Assembly (NCBI GenBank): GCA_947497495.1
Contig: CANMGT010000004.1
Coordinates: 1 to 64,000, forward strand
DNA: 64,000 bases
Origin: an uncultured Lentibacter sp.
Lineage (GTDB): Bacteria; Pseudomonadota; Alphaproteobacteria; Rhodobacterales; Rhodobacteraceae
Direction: 5' to 3'
The notes below the pieces were generated by a model. The model made no database searches. It was not told the origin of the DNA and saw nothing but the letters and a program-made list of their open reading frames with translations. The translations under genes were made by a program, and so were the position numbers. Position 1 is the first letter of the stretch; every line of letters begins with the position of its first letter. Shown here in pieces: positions 43,120 through 53,079 of the stretch.

Positions 43120-43470
43120 TCACATATCCACCAGCGTTTCAAAGCCGCCGAAGATCATCCGCTTGCCGTCAAACGGCATCTCGCCCATGGCTTCCCACGC
43201 CGGGTCTGTCTGCATCGAGGCGTTGCAAGCGTCCCACGTGGCCTTGTCGGGCCATTCGATCCAGCTCAAGACAACCGTCTCGCCCTCAGCGAGCTGCACC
43301 GCCATAGGAAAAGACGTCACCTCGCCTTCAGGCACATCAGTGCCCCAGTTCTCCACCATCCGCAGGGCACCATGTGCCTTGAAAAGCGGCCACATCTTGC
43401 GTGCAAACGCGACATACTCTGCCTTTCGATCTGTCTTAACAGCCGCAACAAACCCGCCAACATACGCCAT
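43120..43470 (-). CDS. DUF1428 family protein
   Basis: The 116-residue protein is a DUF1428 (dimeric ferredoxin-like barrel, YbaA-like) protein. It has YVGGFVAAVKTDRKAEYVAFA at the N-terminus, then VENWGTDVPEGEVTSFPMAV, and FDGKRMIFGGFETLVDM at the end. The ATG at 43470 has GGGAG upstream, so the two-residue-longer TTG start at 43476 is rejected. The biochemical role is unknown. It lies 280 bases from ctaD on the opposite strand. Confidence 0.85.
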   Translation of the reverse strand: MAYVGGFVAAVKTDRKAEYVAFARKMWPLFKAHGALRMVENWGTDVPEGEVTSFPMAVQLAEGETVVLSWIEWPDKATWDACNASMQTDPAWEAMGEMPFDGKRMIFGGFETLVDM

Positions 43471-43627
43471 CTTCAAACTCCCAACTTAAAAATATGGTTT
43501 AATCCACTCAGGATAGCGCAGATCGGGCTTTTCCAAAACCCAGCTTCCAAACCTGGCTTCCAAACCCTGCGCAAAGTTTCTCATGGCCTGGATTTGACCC
43601 AGCGCAAGTAGGGTGCGACAATATATA

Positions 43628-43641
43628 TTGATCTGTATCAA
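43628..43641. promoter_or_regulatory. FNR/FnrL-type site upstream of ctaD
   Basis: TTGAT-CTGT-ATCAA is a perfect match to the FNR-family dyad TTGAT-N4-ATCAA, centred 116 bases before the ctaD ATG. The 280-base gap here (43471-43750) holds no gene I can support. Oxygen control of aa3 oxidase by FnrL is biologically plausible. Confidence 0.7.
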
Positions 43642-43750
43642 ACTCAGGCGTTGCCCCGCCTGCTTACACATTCTAAAACATGAAGTGATACACCGTGCGC
43701 GCGGGGATTCCCCGTCGCATTAAAAACACTGCACCTAAAGGGAGGCACGC

Positions 43751-45421
43751 ATGGCAGACGCAGCCATTCACGGCCACGATCACGAAGATAACCGCAGCTT
43801 CTTCACGCGCTGGTTTCTTTCGACAAACCACAAAGACATTGGTCTTTTGTATCTCATCGTTTCGGCCTTCGTTGGCCTGATCGCTGTCACATTCACCGTT
43901 TTCATGCGCCTCGAGCTTATGACACCGGGTGTTCAATACATGTGTCTCGAAGGCTTCCGCCTGTTTGACACGGGTGGCGAATGTACCCCGAACGGCCACC
44001 TCTGGAACGTTCTGATCACCTACCACGGTGTCTTGATGATGTTCTTCGTGGTTATTCCGGCGCTCTTCGGCGGCTTTGGCAACTACTTCATGCCGCTGCA
44101 AATCGGCGCGCCTGACATGGCCTTCCCGCGGATGAACAACCTCTCGTTCTGGATGTATGTTGCCGGTGTTGCGCTTGGCGTGGCCTCAATGCTCTCCCCG
44201 GGCGGCAATGACCAGCTCGGCTCAGGCGTTGGCTGGGTCCTTTATCCGCCGCTGTCGACAACAGAAGCAGGCATGTCGATGGATCTCGCGATCTTCGCGG
44301 TTCACGTTTCGGGTGCCAGCTCGATCCTGGGTGCGATCAACATGATCACAACCTTCCTCAACATGCGCGCACCGGGCATGACGCTCTTCAAAGTGCCGCT
44401 CTTTGCATGGTCGATCTTCGTCACAGCATGGCTGATCCTTCTGGCCCTGCCAGTGCTCGCGGGCGCGATCACAATGCTCCTGACAGACCGCAACTTCGGC
44501 ACGACATTCTTTGACCCTGCCGGCGGCGGTGATCCGATCTTGTATCAGCACATCCTGTGGTTCTTCGGGCACCCTGAGGTTTACATCGTGGTTCTGCCGG
44601 GCTTTGGCCTTGTCTCGCACATCTTCGCGACATTCTCGCGCAAGCCTGTGTTTGGCTACCTGCCAATGGTCTGGGCGATCATCGCGATCGGGGCCCTCGG
44701 CTTCGTCGTCTGGGCGCACCACATGTACACAGTTGGTATGTCCCTGACGCAGCAAAGCTACTTCATGCTCGCCACGATGACGATCGCCATCCCGACAGGG
44801 ATCAAGGTCTTCTCATGGATCGCGACAATGTGGGGCGGCTCGCTTGAGTTCAAAACGCCAATGCTCTTTGCCATCGGCTTCTTGATCCTGTTCACAATCG
44901 GTGGCGTAACAGGCATCGTCTTGTCACAAGCCGGCATCGACCGTGCCTACCACGACACCTATTATGTCGTTGCGCACTTCCACTACACGATGTCTATGGG
45001 CGCCGCTTTCACCATCTTCGCCGGTATCTACTTCTACATCGGCAAGATGACGGGCCGCCAGTACCCCGAGTTCTGGGGCAAGGTGCACTTCTGGATGTTC
45101 TTCATCGGCGTGAACGTCACCTTCTTCCCACAGCACTTCCTGGGTCGCCAAGGCATGCCACGTCGCTACATCGACTACCCAGAGGCATTTGCCTACTACA
45201 ACTACATCTCAAGCTGGGGCGCGCTCCTGTCGTTCGCTTCGTTCATCCTGTTCTTCGGCATTGTGTTCTACACACTCTTCCGCGGCGCAAAAGTGACCGA
45301 AAACAACTACTGGAACGAGTATGCCGACACGCTCGAGTGGACGCTGCCTTCGCCTCCACCAGAGCACACGTTCGAGCAGCTTCCAAAGCAAGAAGACTGG
45401 GACAAGCAGCACTCGCATTAA
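43751..45421 (+). CDS. ctaD: Cytochrome c oxidase subunit I (aa3 type)
   Basis: The 556-residue protein is the haem-copper catalytic subunit with twelve membrane helices. It has the active-site region [17 protein letters not shown] (CuB His and the His-Tyr crosslink), the D-channel segment [20 protein letters not shown], and HHMYTVGM and [15 protein letters not shown] for the remaining His ligands. AAAGGGAGG precedes the ATG. The other oxidase subunit genes are not in the window. A terminator follows, then two membrane-protein genes, the second being DUF2244. Confidence 0.98.
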   Translation: MADAAIHGHDHEDNRSFFTRWFLSTNHKDIGLLYLIVSAFVGLIAVTFTVFMRLELMTPGVQYMCLEGFRLFDTGGECTPNGHLWNVLITYHGVLMMFFVVIPALFGGFGNYFMPLQIGAPDMAFPRMNNLSFWMYVAGVALGVASMLSPGGNDQLGSGVGWVLYPPLSTTEAGMSMDLAIFAVHVSGASSILGAINMITTFLNMRAPGMTLFKVPLFAWSIFVTAWLILLALPVLAGAITMLLTDRNFGTTFFDPAGGGDPILYQHILWFFGHPEVYIVVLPGFGLVSHIFATFSRKPVFGYLPMVWAIIAIGALGFVVWAHHMYTVGMSLTQQSYFMLATMTIAIPTGIKVFSWIATMWGGSLEFKTPMLFAIGFLILFTIGGVTGIVLSQAGIDRAYHDTYYVVAHFHYTMSMGAAFTIFAGIYFYIGKMTGRQYPEFWGKVHFWMFFIGVNVTFFPQHFLGRQGMPRRYIDYPEAFAYYNYISSWGALLSFASFILFFGIVFYTLFRGAKVTENNYWNEYADTLEWTLPSPPPEHTFEQLPKQEDWDKQHSH

Positions 45422-45445
45422 GCGGATGCTCTAGGCAGACAACGC

Positions 45446-45480
45446 GGGGCTCCGGAGCAATCTGGGGCCCCTTTTCTTTT
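45446..45480 (+). terminator. Rho-independent terminator after ctaD
   Basis: GGGGCTCC pairs with GGGGCCCC (one G-T pair) around a ten-base loop and is followed by TTTTCTTTT. It ends 11 bases before the next start codon. Confidence 0.85.
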
Positions 45481-45491
45481 GAGGACATGCC

Positions 45492-46031
45492 ATGTTCACG
45501 CCCAGCCTAACCTTGGTGCTCTGCATGCTCGCACCAGCCGTCGCGCTTTGGCAGACATTGCGCAAAACCGCGCCGCACATGCCCTATGTTTACGCAACGG
45601 CCCCGCTCGCCATTGCAGCCATTGTCGCAAGCGTCGACAGCTTGCCAGTCTGGGTTGGCCGCAACGTGCTCAATGGCTCAATCCAAGTCGACTTGTCCTA
45701 TCAACCGCCATTGGCTCAAAGCCTGCTCCTGTTACTCTGCGCCGCTCTGCTCTGGCTACAACGTCGCAAGAACTTGCTTTTCTATCCCGCGTTCACGCGC
45801 GCGCTCGCAGCGCCCATGTCCCTTGCCGCTGCCGCAATGGTGCCGCTCGCTTTCGCATCCCCCTACCTGTTCGGGATATTCAAATGGGAATTCGCCTCAC
45901 CAGCCGTAAAAACAGCAGGCGTGATCGGCATTGCCTGCATGGCCCTCGCAACTCTAGCACTGCTCGCCTTCATAACCCAGCTCGTTGCGAGCTTGCTGAA
46001 AGCCCTGCGAGGCCAAAGGAGCACACCTTAA
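45492..46031 (+). CDS. Integral membrane protein of unknown function
   Basis: The 179-residue protein has five predicted membrane segments (about residues 3-20, 32-50, 72-88, 105-128 and 140-165). There is no motif I can tie to a family. GAGGA lies 6 bases before ATG. Its stop overlaps the DUF2244 start by one base (TAATG), so the two are one operon. Placement just after ctaD suggests a membrane or respiratory context, without proof. Confidence 0.65.
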   Translation: MFTPSLTLVLCMLAPAVALWQTLRKTAPHMPYVYATAPLAIAAIVASVDSLPVWVGRNVLNGSIQVDLSYQPPLAQSLLLLLCAALLWLQRRKNLLFYPAFTRALAAPMSLAAAAMVPLAFASPYLFGIFKWEFASPAVKTAGVIGIACMALATLALLAFITQLVASLLKALRGQRSTP

Positions 46032-46525
46032 TGCCCTACCGCTGGAAACGCACAACCGAGCGCGAAACGCTCACCCTCTGGCCGCACCGCAGCCTGCCGA
46101 TAAAGGGCTTCGCCGCGACGATTCTTGGCGTTTTCACACTCGCTATCATCCCGCTGTTCGGGCTGATCGGCACATCGCTCCTTTGGGGGATGCTGCCCTT
46201 TGTGCTGGCCACGCTCGGCGGCCTCTGGTGGGCCTTCATGCACACCTACCGCACGGGGGATGCCACCGAAGTTCTGACGATCACACACGACGACGTGCAA
46301 CTCACCCACACGCCCCACAAAGGCGAGGTGAAAACCTGGGCCTGCAACACTTACTGGGTGCGCGCGCAGATTTACCCGCGCCAAGGCCCCGTGCCATTTT
46401 ACCTGACCCTCAATGGCAATGGCCGCGAGGTTGAGCTGGGGAAGTTTCTGTCGGAAGACGAGCGCAAAATGCTGATCGGCGAACTCAAAGAAGCGCTCGG
46501 CGCAGCACGTTCCAAAACGCCCTAA
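46031..46525 (+). CDS. DUF2244 membrane protein
   Basis: The 164-residue protein starts YRWKRTTERETLTLWPHRSL, has two membrane segments (about residues 28-48 and 52-72), and a soluble C-terminal domain (LTITHDDVQLTHTPHKGEVK, then NTYWVRAQIYP and VELGKFLSEDERKMLIGELK). This is the DUF2244 layout. These proteins sit near cytochrome oxidase genes in many alphaproteobacteria, but their role is not established. Translation is coupled to the preceding gene. Confidence 0.85.
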   Translation: MPYRWKRTTERETLTLWPHRSLPIKGFAATILGVFTLAIIPLFGLIGTSLLWGMLPFVLATLGGLWWAFMHTYRTGDATEVLTITHDDVQLTHTPHKGEVKTWACNTYWVRAQIYPRQGPVPFYLTLNGNGREVELGKFLSEDERKMLIGELKEALGAARSKTP

Positions 46526-46538
46526 GCCAAGAGCACCC

Positions 46539-46584
46539 AATTTTCTTCAGAAAGAAAATTACCAAGAAAATTCGAATTTTCTTG
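46539..46584. repeat. AT-rich palindromic repeat, copy 2 (double hairpin)
   Basis: AATTTTCTT-CAGA-AAGAAAATT (46539-46560) is followed by the 22-bp perfect palindrome with arms CAAGAAAATTC/GAATTTTCTTG (46563-46584), identical to that at 32084. It lies between convergent genes, so it may end both transcripts. Confidence 0.75.
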
Positions 46585-46590
46585 CCCCGC

Positions 46591-46998
46591 CTAGGCCGAC
46601 AGTCCGGGCGCCTTCAGCAGCGCCACCCCGTTGATCTGCCAAGTGCCATCGGCTTCGATCATCTCATAAGTCAACGTGTAAAGCGTGCCGACCGCGTCGC
46701 GCACACGCACCTTCTGCCAGATCCCCCCTGCATGGGGCAGGCTCTCGCCAAAGGCGACATCCGAGGGCCGCCAGACCATCGGATAGCCCTGCCGAACCAT
46801 CAGGCCAAAGTTCTCTGGCGTGCGAAAAATGCTTTTCACTTTCGGGCTGGCGTAGGTGAAGGCTGTCTCGAAATCGTCAGCCTTGAAGGCTTCGATCTGA
46901 GCGGTAATAACAGCTTCTATCGCCGCATCATTTGCTTCCGAGGGTTTCACCCAGAAGGCCAATGCAATCATCGTGGCTAGAAAAATCTGTTTCATCAT
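46591..46998 (-). CDS. DUF4864 secreted protein
   Basis: The 135-residue protein has a signal peptide (MMKQIFLATMIALAFWVKPSEA) and a DUF4864 domain beginning IEAVITAQIEAFKADDFETA, with a NTF2-like feel (FRTPENFGLMVRQGYPMVWR, YTLTYEMIEADGTWQINGV). GGGGGA precedes two adjacent ATGs; either could be used. It is probably periplasmic. The function is unknown. Confidence 0.82.
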   Translation of the reverse strand: MMKQIFLATMIALAFWVKPSEANDAAIEAVITAQIEAFKADDFETAFTYASPKVKSIFRTPENFGLMVRQGYPMVWRPSDVAFGESLPHAGGIWQKVRVRDAVGTLYTLTYEMIEADGTWQINGVALLKAPGLSA

Positions 46999-47045
46999 TT
47001 CGTCCCCCTTGATTGCGTCGATTACGCAGCCACTGGACGATCAGA

Positions 47046-47786
47046 TCACTTTTCAAGCCCCAGCCATGCAAAAGCCTGCTTCAAGGCCGCCGCGCCGTCG
47101 TGCTCAAACCACGCCCCATGTGAGACAATCACCCGCGCAGGAGCCCATGCCAGCATGGTTTCAATATGTCCACGCAGCACGGTCTTGTTGCCCATAAAGC
47201 TGGCCCGCATGTCGCGTGGCATGCCGCCTTTGGGGGCCAGAACACCGCCCAGCCACAGCAAGGGATGCAGCCAGAGTGGCATGTTCTTTCCCTCGAAGTT
47301 CTCGATCAGGTCAGTCAGGATCAGCGTGCCTGAGCCGCGGTGAAAGAACACCGCCTCGGAATGCACCTTGCTTCCGGTGACGATCAGCTGGTCAATCTCG
47401 CCCGCCCAAGGGGCCTCGGCCACAGCCCCCAGATCGTGATCAAAGCAAATGTCCACGTTCCGCCTCGCCGCACGCGCGACCACCCCCGGCGCGGCCCATG
47501 CCACGGCCTCAGGGTAAGCCGCCTGCCAGTCTTTGAGCGAGACGTAATGGATCCAGTTCGGCGCGATCAGGTGCTGCACAGGGCCAAGCGCAGCAAGCTC
47601 GGCCTTGAGCGTCTCTGTCAGCATCGTCGGCGAATGCACCCACAGCCCGCCGTTCGCGAGCCGCACCACCGTGCAGCGCGTCGAAAACGGCAAGCCATAG
47701 AAGCTCACATGCGGCGCATCAATCAGCCAGATGTTGTCGGCAACGGGTTTGAGCGTGTTGAGCGGCTCATACCCCGTCACTTTCAC
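47046..47786 (-). CDS. DUF4336 metallo-beta-lactamase-like protein
   Basis: The 246-residue protein matches DUF4336, which is related to the metallo-beta-lactamase fold but lacks a full HxHxDH motif. Histidines in [27 protein letters not shown] and [11 protein letters not shown] could form a reduced metal site. The start is GTG at 47786, which overlaps the lysK stop by four bases (GTGA), so it is translated after lysK. The function is unknown. Confidence 0.82.
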   Translation of the reverse strand: MKVTGYEPLNTLKPVADNIWLIDAPHVSFYGLPFSTRCTVVRLANGGLWVHSPTMLTETLKAELAALGPVQHLIAPNWIHYVSLKDWQAAYPEAVAWAAPGVVARAARRNVDICFDHDLGAVAEAPWAGEIDQLIVTGSKVHSEAVFFHRGSGTLILTDLIENFEGKNMPLWLHPLLWLGGVLAPKGGMPRDMRASFMGNKTVLRGHIETMLAWAPARVIVSHGAWFEHDGAAALKQAFAWLGLEK

Positions 47787-49426
47787 GACAATTCGCCGTT
47801 CAGCCCCTGCTCGATGAGCGCAATCGTCTCCTCAACGCCGTAAAGCGCTGCAAAGCTGCCAAAGCGCGGGCCTTGGGACGCCCCCATCAGCACTTCATAA
47901 AGCGCGCCAAACCACTCGCGCAGGTTCTCAAAGCCGTGGTTTTTGCCAACCGCAAAGACGATGGACTGCAAGTCATCGCCACTGCTCATGTCCAAGTCAG
48001 CCACAGGCTCGTCTTTGCCCATCGCAGCGTTCTTCTGCTCGATCATGGCCTTCGCGGCGGCCGGATCACGCAGCGCAACGACAAGGTCTTCCATAGCCGC
48101 CCGCTCCTGATCAGACGGCGCGCGGAACACACGCGCGGGCTTCACGAAGTCCTGATAATAGCGCACGGCATAGCCCGCCGCCGCGTCAAGCTGCGGGTTT
48201 TTCTCGGCACTTGCCTCAGGCGCATAGCGGTTGATAAAGCCCCAGAGCTGCTCTTTGTCTTCGGCACTCGCCACGCTCGCCAAATTCAGCAACATCGTGA
48301 AGGGCACAACCATGTCTGACTGCGGAACATCGCCGCCGTGAATGTGCCACACAGGGTTGTTGAGCTGCGCCTTGATGTCCTGGCCGTGATAGGCTGCAAG
48401 CTGCTGGGCGTATTCGTCCATCGCCTTGGGGATCACGTCCCAATGCATCCGCTTCGCCGTTTTGGGCTTTTGATACATGAAGTAACTCAGGCTCTCGGTG
48501 CTGGCATAGGTCAGCCATTCGTCGATAGAAACGCCGTTGCCCGACGTTTTCGAAATCTTCTGGCCGTTCTCGTCAAGGAACAATTCGTAAGTGAAATGCT
48601 CGGGCGCGGGCCAGCCGAGGATACGGCAGATGCTGTCGTAAATCGGCGTGTTGGTGCTGTGGTCCTTGCCATACATCTCGAAGTCAACTTCCAGCGCCGC
48701 CCAGCGTGCGCCAAAGTCGGGCTTCCACTGAAGCTTCACGTTGCCGCCCGTCACAGGCAGCGTCCACTCACGGCCGTCTTCGTCGTCAAAGGTGATCGTG
48801 TGATCAGCGGCATTGACCGACTTCATCGGCACATAGAGCACGCGGCCCGTCTCGGGGTGCAGCGGCAGAAATATCGAATAAGTCTGGCGGCGCTCTTCAC
48901 GCAGCGACTTGAGCATCACCGCCATGATGTCATCATACTTCTCGACCGCGCGCTTGAGAATCTCGTCAAACTGGCCCGTGCTATAAAACTCGGTCGCGGA
49001 ATAGAACTCATACTCAAAGCCGAACGTATCAAGGAAGCGGCGCAGCATGGCGTTGTTATGATCGCCAAAGCTGTCGTGCGTTCCAAACGGATCAGGCACG
49101 CTGGTCAGCGGCTTCTGGAGGTGCTCATGCAGGCTTTCGGCGTTGGGCACATTGCCGGGCACTTTGCGCATCCCGTCCAAATCATCCGAAAAGCAGATAA
49201 GCTTTGTCGGGATGTCGGAAAGAACCTCGAAAGCGCGCTGGATCATCGTGGTGCGCGAGACTTCTCCAAAGGTGCCGATATGCGGCAAGCCTGAGGGGCC
49301 ATAGCCTGTCTCGAACAGCACAAAGCCCTTCTCGGGCGCGCCCTTCTGATAGCGTTTAAGCAAACGGCGGGCTTCTTCAAAAGGCCAGGCTTTTGATTGC
49401 ATCGCTGCATCGCGCATATCAGACAT
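47783..49426 (-). CDS. lysK: Lysyl-tRNA synthetase, class I
   Basis: The 547-residue enzyme charges tRNA-Lys. It is the archaeal/alphaproteobacterial class I form, not the class II LysS. Nucleotide-binding signatures are [11 protein letters not shown] (HIGH-type) and [10 protein letters not shown] (KMSKS-type), with a Rossmann fold around [14 protein letters not shown]. The ATG at 49426 (MSDMRDAAM) has GGAG 7 bases upstream; earlier in-frame ATGs are rejected. It is followed by a DUF4336 gene with a four-base overlap. Confidence 0.96.
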   Translation of the reverse strand: MSDMRDAAMQSKAWPFEEARRLLKRYQKGAPEKGFVLFETGYGPSGLPHIGTFGEVSRTTMIQRAFEVLSDIPTKLICFSDDLDGMRKVPGNVPNAESLHEHLQKPLTSVPDPFGTHDSFGDHNNAMLRRFLDTFGFEYEFYSATEFYSTGQFDEILKRAVEKYDDIMAVMLKSLREERRQTYSIFLPLHPETGRVLYVPMKSVNAADHTITFDDEDGREWTLPVTGGNVKLQWKPDFGARWAALEVDFEMYGKDHSTNTPIYDSICRILGWPAPEHFTYELFLDENGQKISKTSGNGVSIDEWLTYASTESLSYFMYQKPKTAKRMHWDVIPKAMDEYAQQLAAYHGQDIKAQLNNPVWHIHGGDVPQSDMVVPFTMLLNLASVASAEDKEQLWGFINRYAPEASAEKNPQLDAAAGYAVRYYQDFVKPARVFRAPSDQERAAMEDLVVALRDPAAAKAMIEQKNAAMGKDEPVADLDMSSGDDLQSIVFAVGKNHGFENLREWFGALYEVLMGASQGPRFGSFAALYGVEETIALIEQGLNGELS

Positions 49427-49545
49427 TGTCATTCTCCAATTGGGGCTGCGGCACATCGCCGGGCCAAACTTAGCATCTCTTATTGGCAAGCGGGCATTTG
49501 GTCAATATTCTGCACTGCAACAAAACCGCTTAAGGAAAGCTTACC

Positions 49546-49971
49546 ATGAACACCCCCACACCGCACCCGATGTCCCCCCAAGACTGCCTCGTTGCGGTAA
49601 TGGTGGCTGTCTCCGCCTCCGACGAAGAGATTCGCACAGCCGAACTCGTCAAAATCGAAACCGCAGTCAACAACCTGCCGATTTTTGCAGGCTACGACAT
49701 CGACCGTATGAACACAGCCGCGCAAACCGTGTTTGATTTGTTTGAGCAGGAAGACGGGCTTGATGCGCTCTTTGGCCTCGTGCGCAACAACCTGCCAGAA
49801 CAGCTTTTTGAAACGGCCTACGCGCTGGCCTGCGACGTGGCCGCCGCAGACGGCACCCTGCAAGAACCCGAACTGCGCCTGCTGGAAGAGATCCGCTATG
49901 AACTCGAGATCGACCGCCTGCACGCCGCCGCGATCGAGCGCGGAGCACGGGCGCGCCACATCACAATGTGA
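49546..49971 (+). CDS. TerB family tellurite-resistance-like protein
   Basis: The 141-residue helical protein matches the TerB domain. It has VAVMVAVSASDEEIRTAELVK, a likely metal-binding helix, and YALACDVAAADGTLQEPELR with its D-x-D acidic cluster. TerB proteins occur widely without tellurite resistance, and their role in this setting is not known. AAGGAAAG precedes ATG. It is divergent from lysK over a 119-base region. Confidence 0.85.
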   Translation: MNTPTPHPMSPQDCLVAVMVAVSASDEEIRTAELVKIETAVNNLPIFAGYDIDRMNTAAQTVFDLFEQEDGLDALFGLVRNNLPEQLFETAYALACDVAAADGTLQEPELRLLEEIRYELEIDRLHAAAIERGARARHITM

Positions 49972-50111
49972 GCGCAGTGTGGGTGCAGTGTGGGTGCAGG
50001 CGCATCTTGCCCCCACTACGCTGTTTCAAAAGTAAGGGATTCCGGAATTGAACTGCGCGGGGTTTCGTAGCATGTTTAATTCTATTGAACTTTGAATTTC
50101 TTGGGGGAAAG

Positions 50112-50540
50112 ATGATGCGCCAGCTAACAGCCTTCTGCTTGGCTCTCGTTTTTTGCACGGTCATAGGCAGTAGCGTTTTAGCGGGCGTCGTGGCGAAAGT
50201 TGATATCTCCGAGCAAAAAATGCGGGTCTATTCGAACGGCAAACACCTATATACTTGGCGCGTTTCGACTGCGCGCAAAGGCAAGTGGACACCCCGAGGC
50301 ACGTGGACAGCCAAGTGGTTGTCGCGCTATCATAAATCAAGCCGCTACAACAACGCGCCGATGCCCTTCTCGATCTTTTACACCGGCAACTACGCGATCC
50401 ACGGCACGAATAACATTTCTCGCCTCGGACAGCCCGCCTCTGCTGGCTGCATCCGCCTGCATCCGGACCACGCTTCTGTGCTCTATAACATGACGCGCAA
50501 TGTCGGGCTCAAGAACATGAAAGTCGTCGTTCGGGACTAA
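50112..50540 (+). CDS. L,D-transpeptidase (YkuD domain)
   Basis: The 142-residue protein has a signal peptide (to about residue 24, SSVLAG) and a YkuD domain. The domain's catalytic motif is His97 in YAIHGTNN and Cys113 in SAGCIRLH, used to form 3-3 crosslinks in peptidoglycan or to attach proteins. It is a minimal single-domain form. GGGGG precedes the ATG pair at 50112/50115. It converges with dacB, another cell-wall enzyme gene. Confidence 0.92.
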   Translation: MMRQLTAFCLALVFCTVIGSSVLAGVVAKVDISEQKMRVYSNGKHLYTWRVSTARKGKWTPRGTWTAKWLSRYHKSSRYNNAPMPFSIFYTGNYAIHGTNNISRLGQPASAGCIRLHPDHASVLYNMTRNVGLKNMKVVVRD

Positions 50541-50587
50541 GCTGTGTGGGACTGACATGAGCGGAACGACTCCGCCACCAACCAACG

Positions 50588-50678
50588 CCCCGCCAAACCA
50601 ACCAAGGCCTCCCGCCGTTACGTCGCGCCTTACAAGCTTTGCTTGCAAGGCAACTCCTCACCGTTGGGCCTTGCGGGG
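50588..50678. repeat. Nested inverted repeats between ykuD-type and dacB genes
   Basis: An inner hairpin GCCTTACAAGC-TTT-GCTTGCAAGGC (50627-50651, one A-C mismatch) lies inside an outer pair AAGGCC (50604-50609)/GGCCTT (50667-50672). CCCCGC (50588-50593) and GCGGGG (50673-50678) extend the outer stem. It probably ends convergent transcripts. Confidence 0.45.
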
Positions 50679-50690
50679 TGGCGCAAACCC

Positions 50691-52208
50691 TCAGCTCCCG
50701 TAAAGCGCGCCCCATCTCTCGATCAGCCTTTGTTGTAGCTGCTTGGCACGTTTATTCCAGCTGCGCGCCCCCGACGGCTTCTCGCGATCGTCGCGTTTGA
50801 TTTTTGCGCGCCGCCCCGTATCCGCCGCGAAAATCGCGAAGCTCATAACGGTTCCATCCGCCCCCCGCGCATAGCCCGCCAGCGCCGAAACAAAATTGAG
50901 TGTTCCCGTTTTCGCGTTGACCTTCACCGGGTGGCTCTTGTTGACCTTGCCATTCTCGTGGCGCAACGCGATGGGCTTCAAGATCGGTGCAATCACACCG
51001 CGCGCCTTTACCAGAGCCAGCGCCATGTCTTGAGCCGTCACGCTTGACGCTTCGCCCAACCCCGAATGATCCACCAGCTTGCTCGTCTTCATCCCCAGTT
51101 TGGCGCCTGCCCAACGGTTCATCTCGGCTGCACTGGCCTTGAGTGACGTCACCTTGCCCTTGCGCGCCCGTGTCGCCGCCAACCCCACCATCTCAGCCGT
51201 CAAGTTGTTGGAATACTTGAGAAACCCCTGACAAATCTTGCGCAACTCAACGCTCTGCTGACGCACAAGAACCTGCCCCGCGCGCCCCTTTGCAGCCCGC
51301 GGTGCGCCCAGCTTGATTCCCTGCGCGCGCGCAAGAGCCTGAAACACCTCGCCTGCGTAAATCTCGGGTTGGCGCACAGGCAGCCAGCGCGAGCCCCCCT
51401 TGCCAAGCGCCTTTGACGCGACAGTCCAGTGGTCTTGTCCGCCCTTGGCCTGATAAGTGTAAACAGGCAGGGAGCGGCTGGCGATACGCATCTTGGCAAA
51501 GCTCACCTTGGGGCGGTGCTTCTCCGAGCGCGCGTCCATCGCCGTCACCCACTTGCCGCCAGACTTCTTCCACTCAAAGTGCACGCGGTTATAATTGAGG
51601 CAAACCCCTGAAATCGCGGGGTTATATCCAACATGATCAGGCTGGTCCTTGTCGATGCGCTCAAGCGACGGCAAAGCGCTCCCGTCCACGATAAACTTGC
51701 CACGCACCTCGCGGATGCCCGCCTTTTTCAAACTCGCCGCCATGCTGGCCAGCCTGTCCGTGTTCAGCGTCGGGTCGCCCCCCCCCTTGAGCACCAGATC
51801 GCCTTTCAAAACACCGCCGCTGACAGGCCCAACAGCCACAAGCTCGGTGTAAAACCGGTGCCCGTTGCCAAGTACATCCAACGCGTAAAGCGCCGTTACC
51901 GCCTTGGTGACACTGGCAGGCGGCAGCCCGCGCTTGCCGTCGCCACTTTCCAGCAACAACCCCGTCTTGGCGTCGGCAACCGCAAAGCCAACCCGCCCGC
52001 CAAGCTGCGCATCCTTGATAAGCGCCGCGGCACTGGCGACTTTGGGCGCAGGCGTGGCTGCGGCCTGCGTTTGCCCCGCAGCCCCCGGCCGCCCTTGCGG
52101 GCGCAGGCTCTTGTCGGGGGCTTTGCCAAAAGCGCGGCTGCCCAAAAGCCCGCCGAAGACAGACAGGCCACCCGAGAGAAAAAAACGTTTTGAAATATGT
52201 TTGATCAT
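50691..52208 (-). CDS. dacB: D-alanyl-D-alanine carboxypeptidase/endopeptidase (PBP4 type)
   Basis: The 505-residue periplasmic enzyme belongs to peptidase family S13. Active-site motifs are Ser99-Val-Thr-Lys102 (ASVTK), YSNN (SxN) near 335, and KTGTLN near 430. A signal sequence with a twin-Lys/Arg N-terminus (IKHISKRFFLSGGLSVFGG) precedes a Pro/Ala linker. It trims peptidoglycan and complements the YkuD gene facing it. It follows nadD by 76 bases on the same strand. Confidence 0.92.
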   Translation of the reverse strand: MIKHISKRFFLSGGLSVFGGLLGSRAFGKAPDKSLRPQGRPGAAGQTQAAATPAPKVASAAALIKDAQLGGRVGFAVADAKTGLLLESGDGKRGLPPASVTKAVTALYALDVLGNGHRFYTELVAVGPVSGGVLKGDLVLKGGGDPTLNTDRLASMAASLKKAGIREVRGKFIVDGSALPSLERIDKDQPDHVGYNPAISGVCLNYNRVHFEWKKSGGKWVTAMDARSEKHRPKVSFAKMRIASRSLPVYTYQAKGGQDHWTVASKALGKGGSRWLPVRQPEIYAGEVFQALARAQGIKLGAPRAAKGRAGQVLVRQQSVELRKICQGFLKYSNNLTAEMVGLAATRARKGKVTSLKASAAEMNRWAGAKLGMKTSKLVDHSGLGEASSVTAQDMALALVKARGVIAPILKPIALRHENGKVNKSHPVKVNAKTGTLNFVSALAGYARGADGTVMSFAIFAADTGRRAKIKRDDREKPSGARSWNKRAKQLQQRLIERWGALYGS

Positions 52209-52284
52209 AACGCTGATTTAACCGTATCGCGCCGAGAGCAGCAAGCACACAAAGCTGTGACACAAGTGTCTTTGAAACCGCCAT

Positions 52285-52902
52285 TCAGCCCTTCGGCCAA
52301 CCGCCCGCCTGCCGAATCTGCGTTGACGATGCATCCGTCATCGGCACGTTTACAAAACACCACGCAGGCGCCTCAGCGCGTCCCAACAACTGGCTCTGCG
52401 CGCGCCCCAACTGAAAGCGCTTGTACACCTCGGCCGCTTTGGACCCGCGCGCCGCACCCCGCTGCCCGGGCCGCGCCAACACACCAACCGGCACGCTCTC
52501 CAGTATCCAGCGCCAGTCGCGCCACTGATCAAACTGCACAAGGTTGTCTGCCCCCATCAGCCAGACAAACCGCGCCTGCGGATACGCCACCATCAGGGCA
52601 CGCAATGTCTCGGCCGTATAGCGCGTGCCAGCCCGCGCCTCAAAATCGCTGATCCGCACCCGCGGATGCGCGATAACCTCCCGCGCCCGTGCCATGCGCA
52701 ACTCAAGCGCCGCTGGCCCCTTGTCCTTCAAAGGGTTCCCCGGGCTCAAAAGCCACCAAACCTCATCCAGCCCAAAGCGCTTCAAAGCCTCGCGAGTGAT
52801 ATGCGCATGCCCGCTGTGCGCAGGGTCAAACGAACCGCCCAGCAAGCCGATCACGCGGCCCCGTTTTAGTCCAGCAGGCACATATGGCAAACCTTGTTTC
52901 AT
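52285..52902 (-). CDS. nadD: Nicotinate-mononucleotide adenylyltransferase
   Basis: The 205-residue enzyme makes nicotinic acid adenine dinucleotide on the way to NAD. It has the nucleotidyltransferase motif [16 protein letters not shown], the [11 protein letters not shown] loop, [11 protein letters not shown], and the C-terminal ASSTQIR motif. It is upstream of dacB. The ATG at 52902 is preceded by the divergent region shared with ettA. Confidence 0.94.
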   Translation of the reverse strand: MKQGLPYVPAGLKRGRVIGLLGGSFDPAHSGHAHITREALKRFGLDEVWWLLSPGNPLKDKGPAALELRMARAREVIAHPRVRISDFEARAGTRYTAETLRALMVAYPQARFVWLMGADNLVQFDQWRDWRWILESVPVGVLARPGQRGAARGSKAAEVYKRFQLGRAQSQLLGRAEAPAWCFVNVPMTDASSTQIRQAGGWPKG

Positions 52903-53079
52903 AAACCCGTTCTCCCCAGAGCCACGCCATAAGTCAACTCACACAACGCCCCTGCTTTTTCTTGACCCAAATACTCATCCAGGCTCACAACAACGCACAG
53001 CAGATAGCTGATTGCCCCTGCGCCCGCCAAAGGCTATCAGAGCAGCCAACACATTCACACGCATCACACGAGGTCTCCA

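Noticed and set aside
49974..50000. Direct repeats GTGTGGGTGCA as a CRISPR or plasmid-type iteron
   Set aside because: There are only two contiguous copies of about 12 bases, with no spacers and no associated genes. It is a minor slippage repeat.
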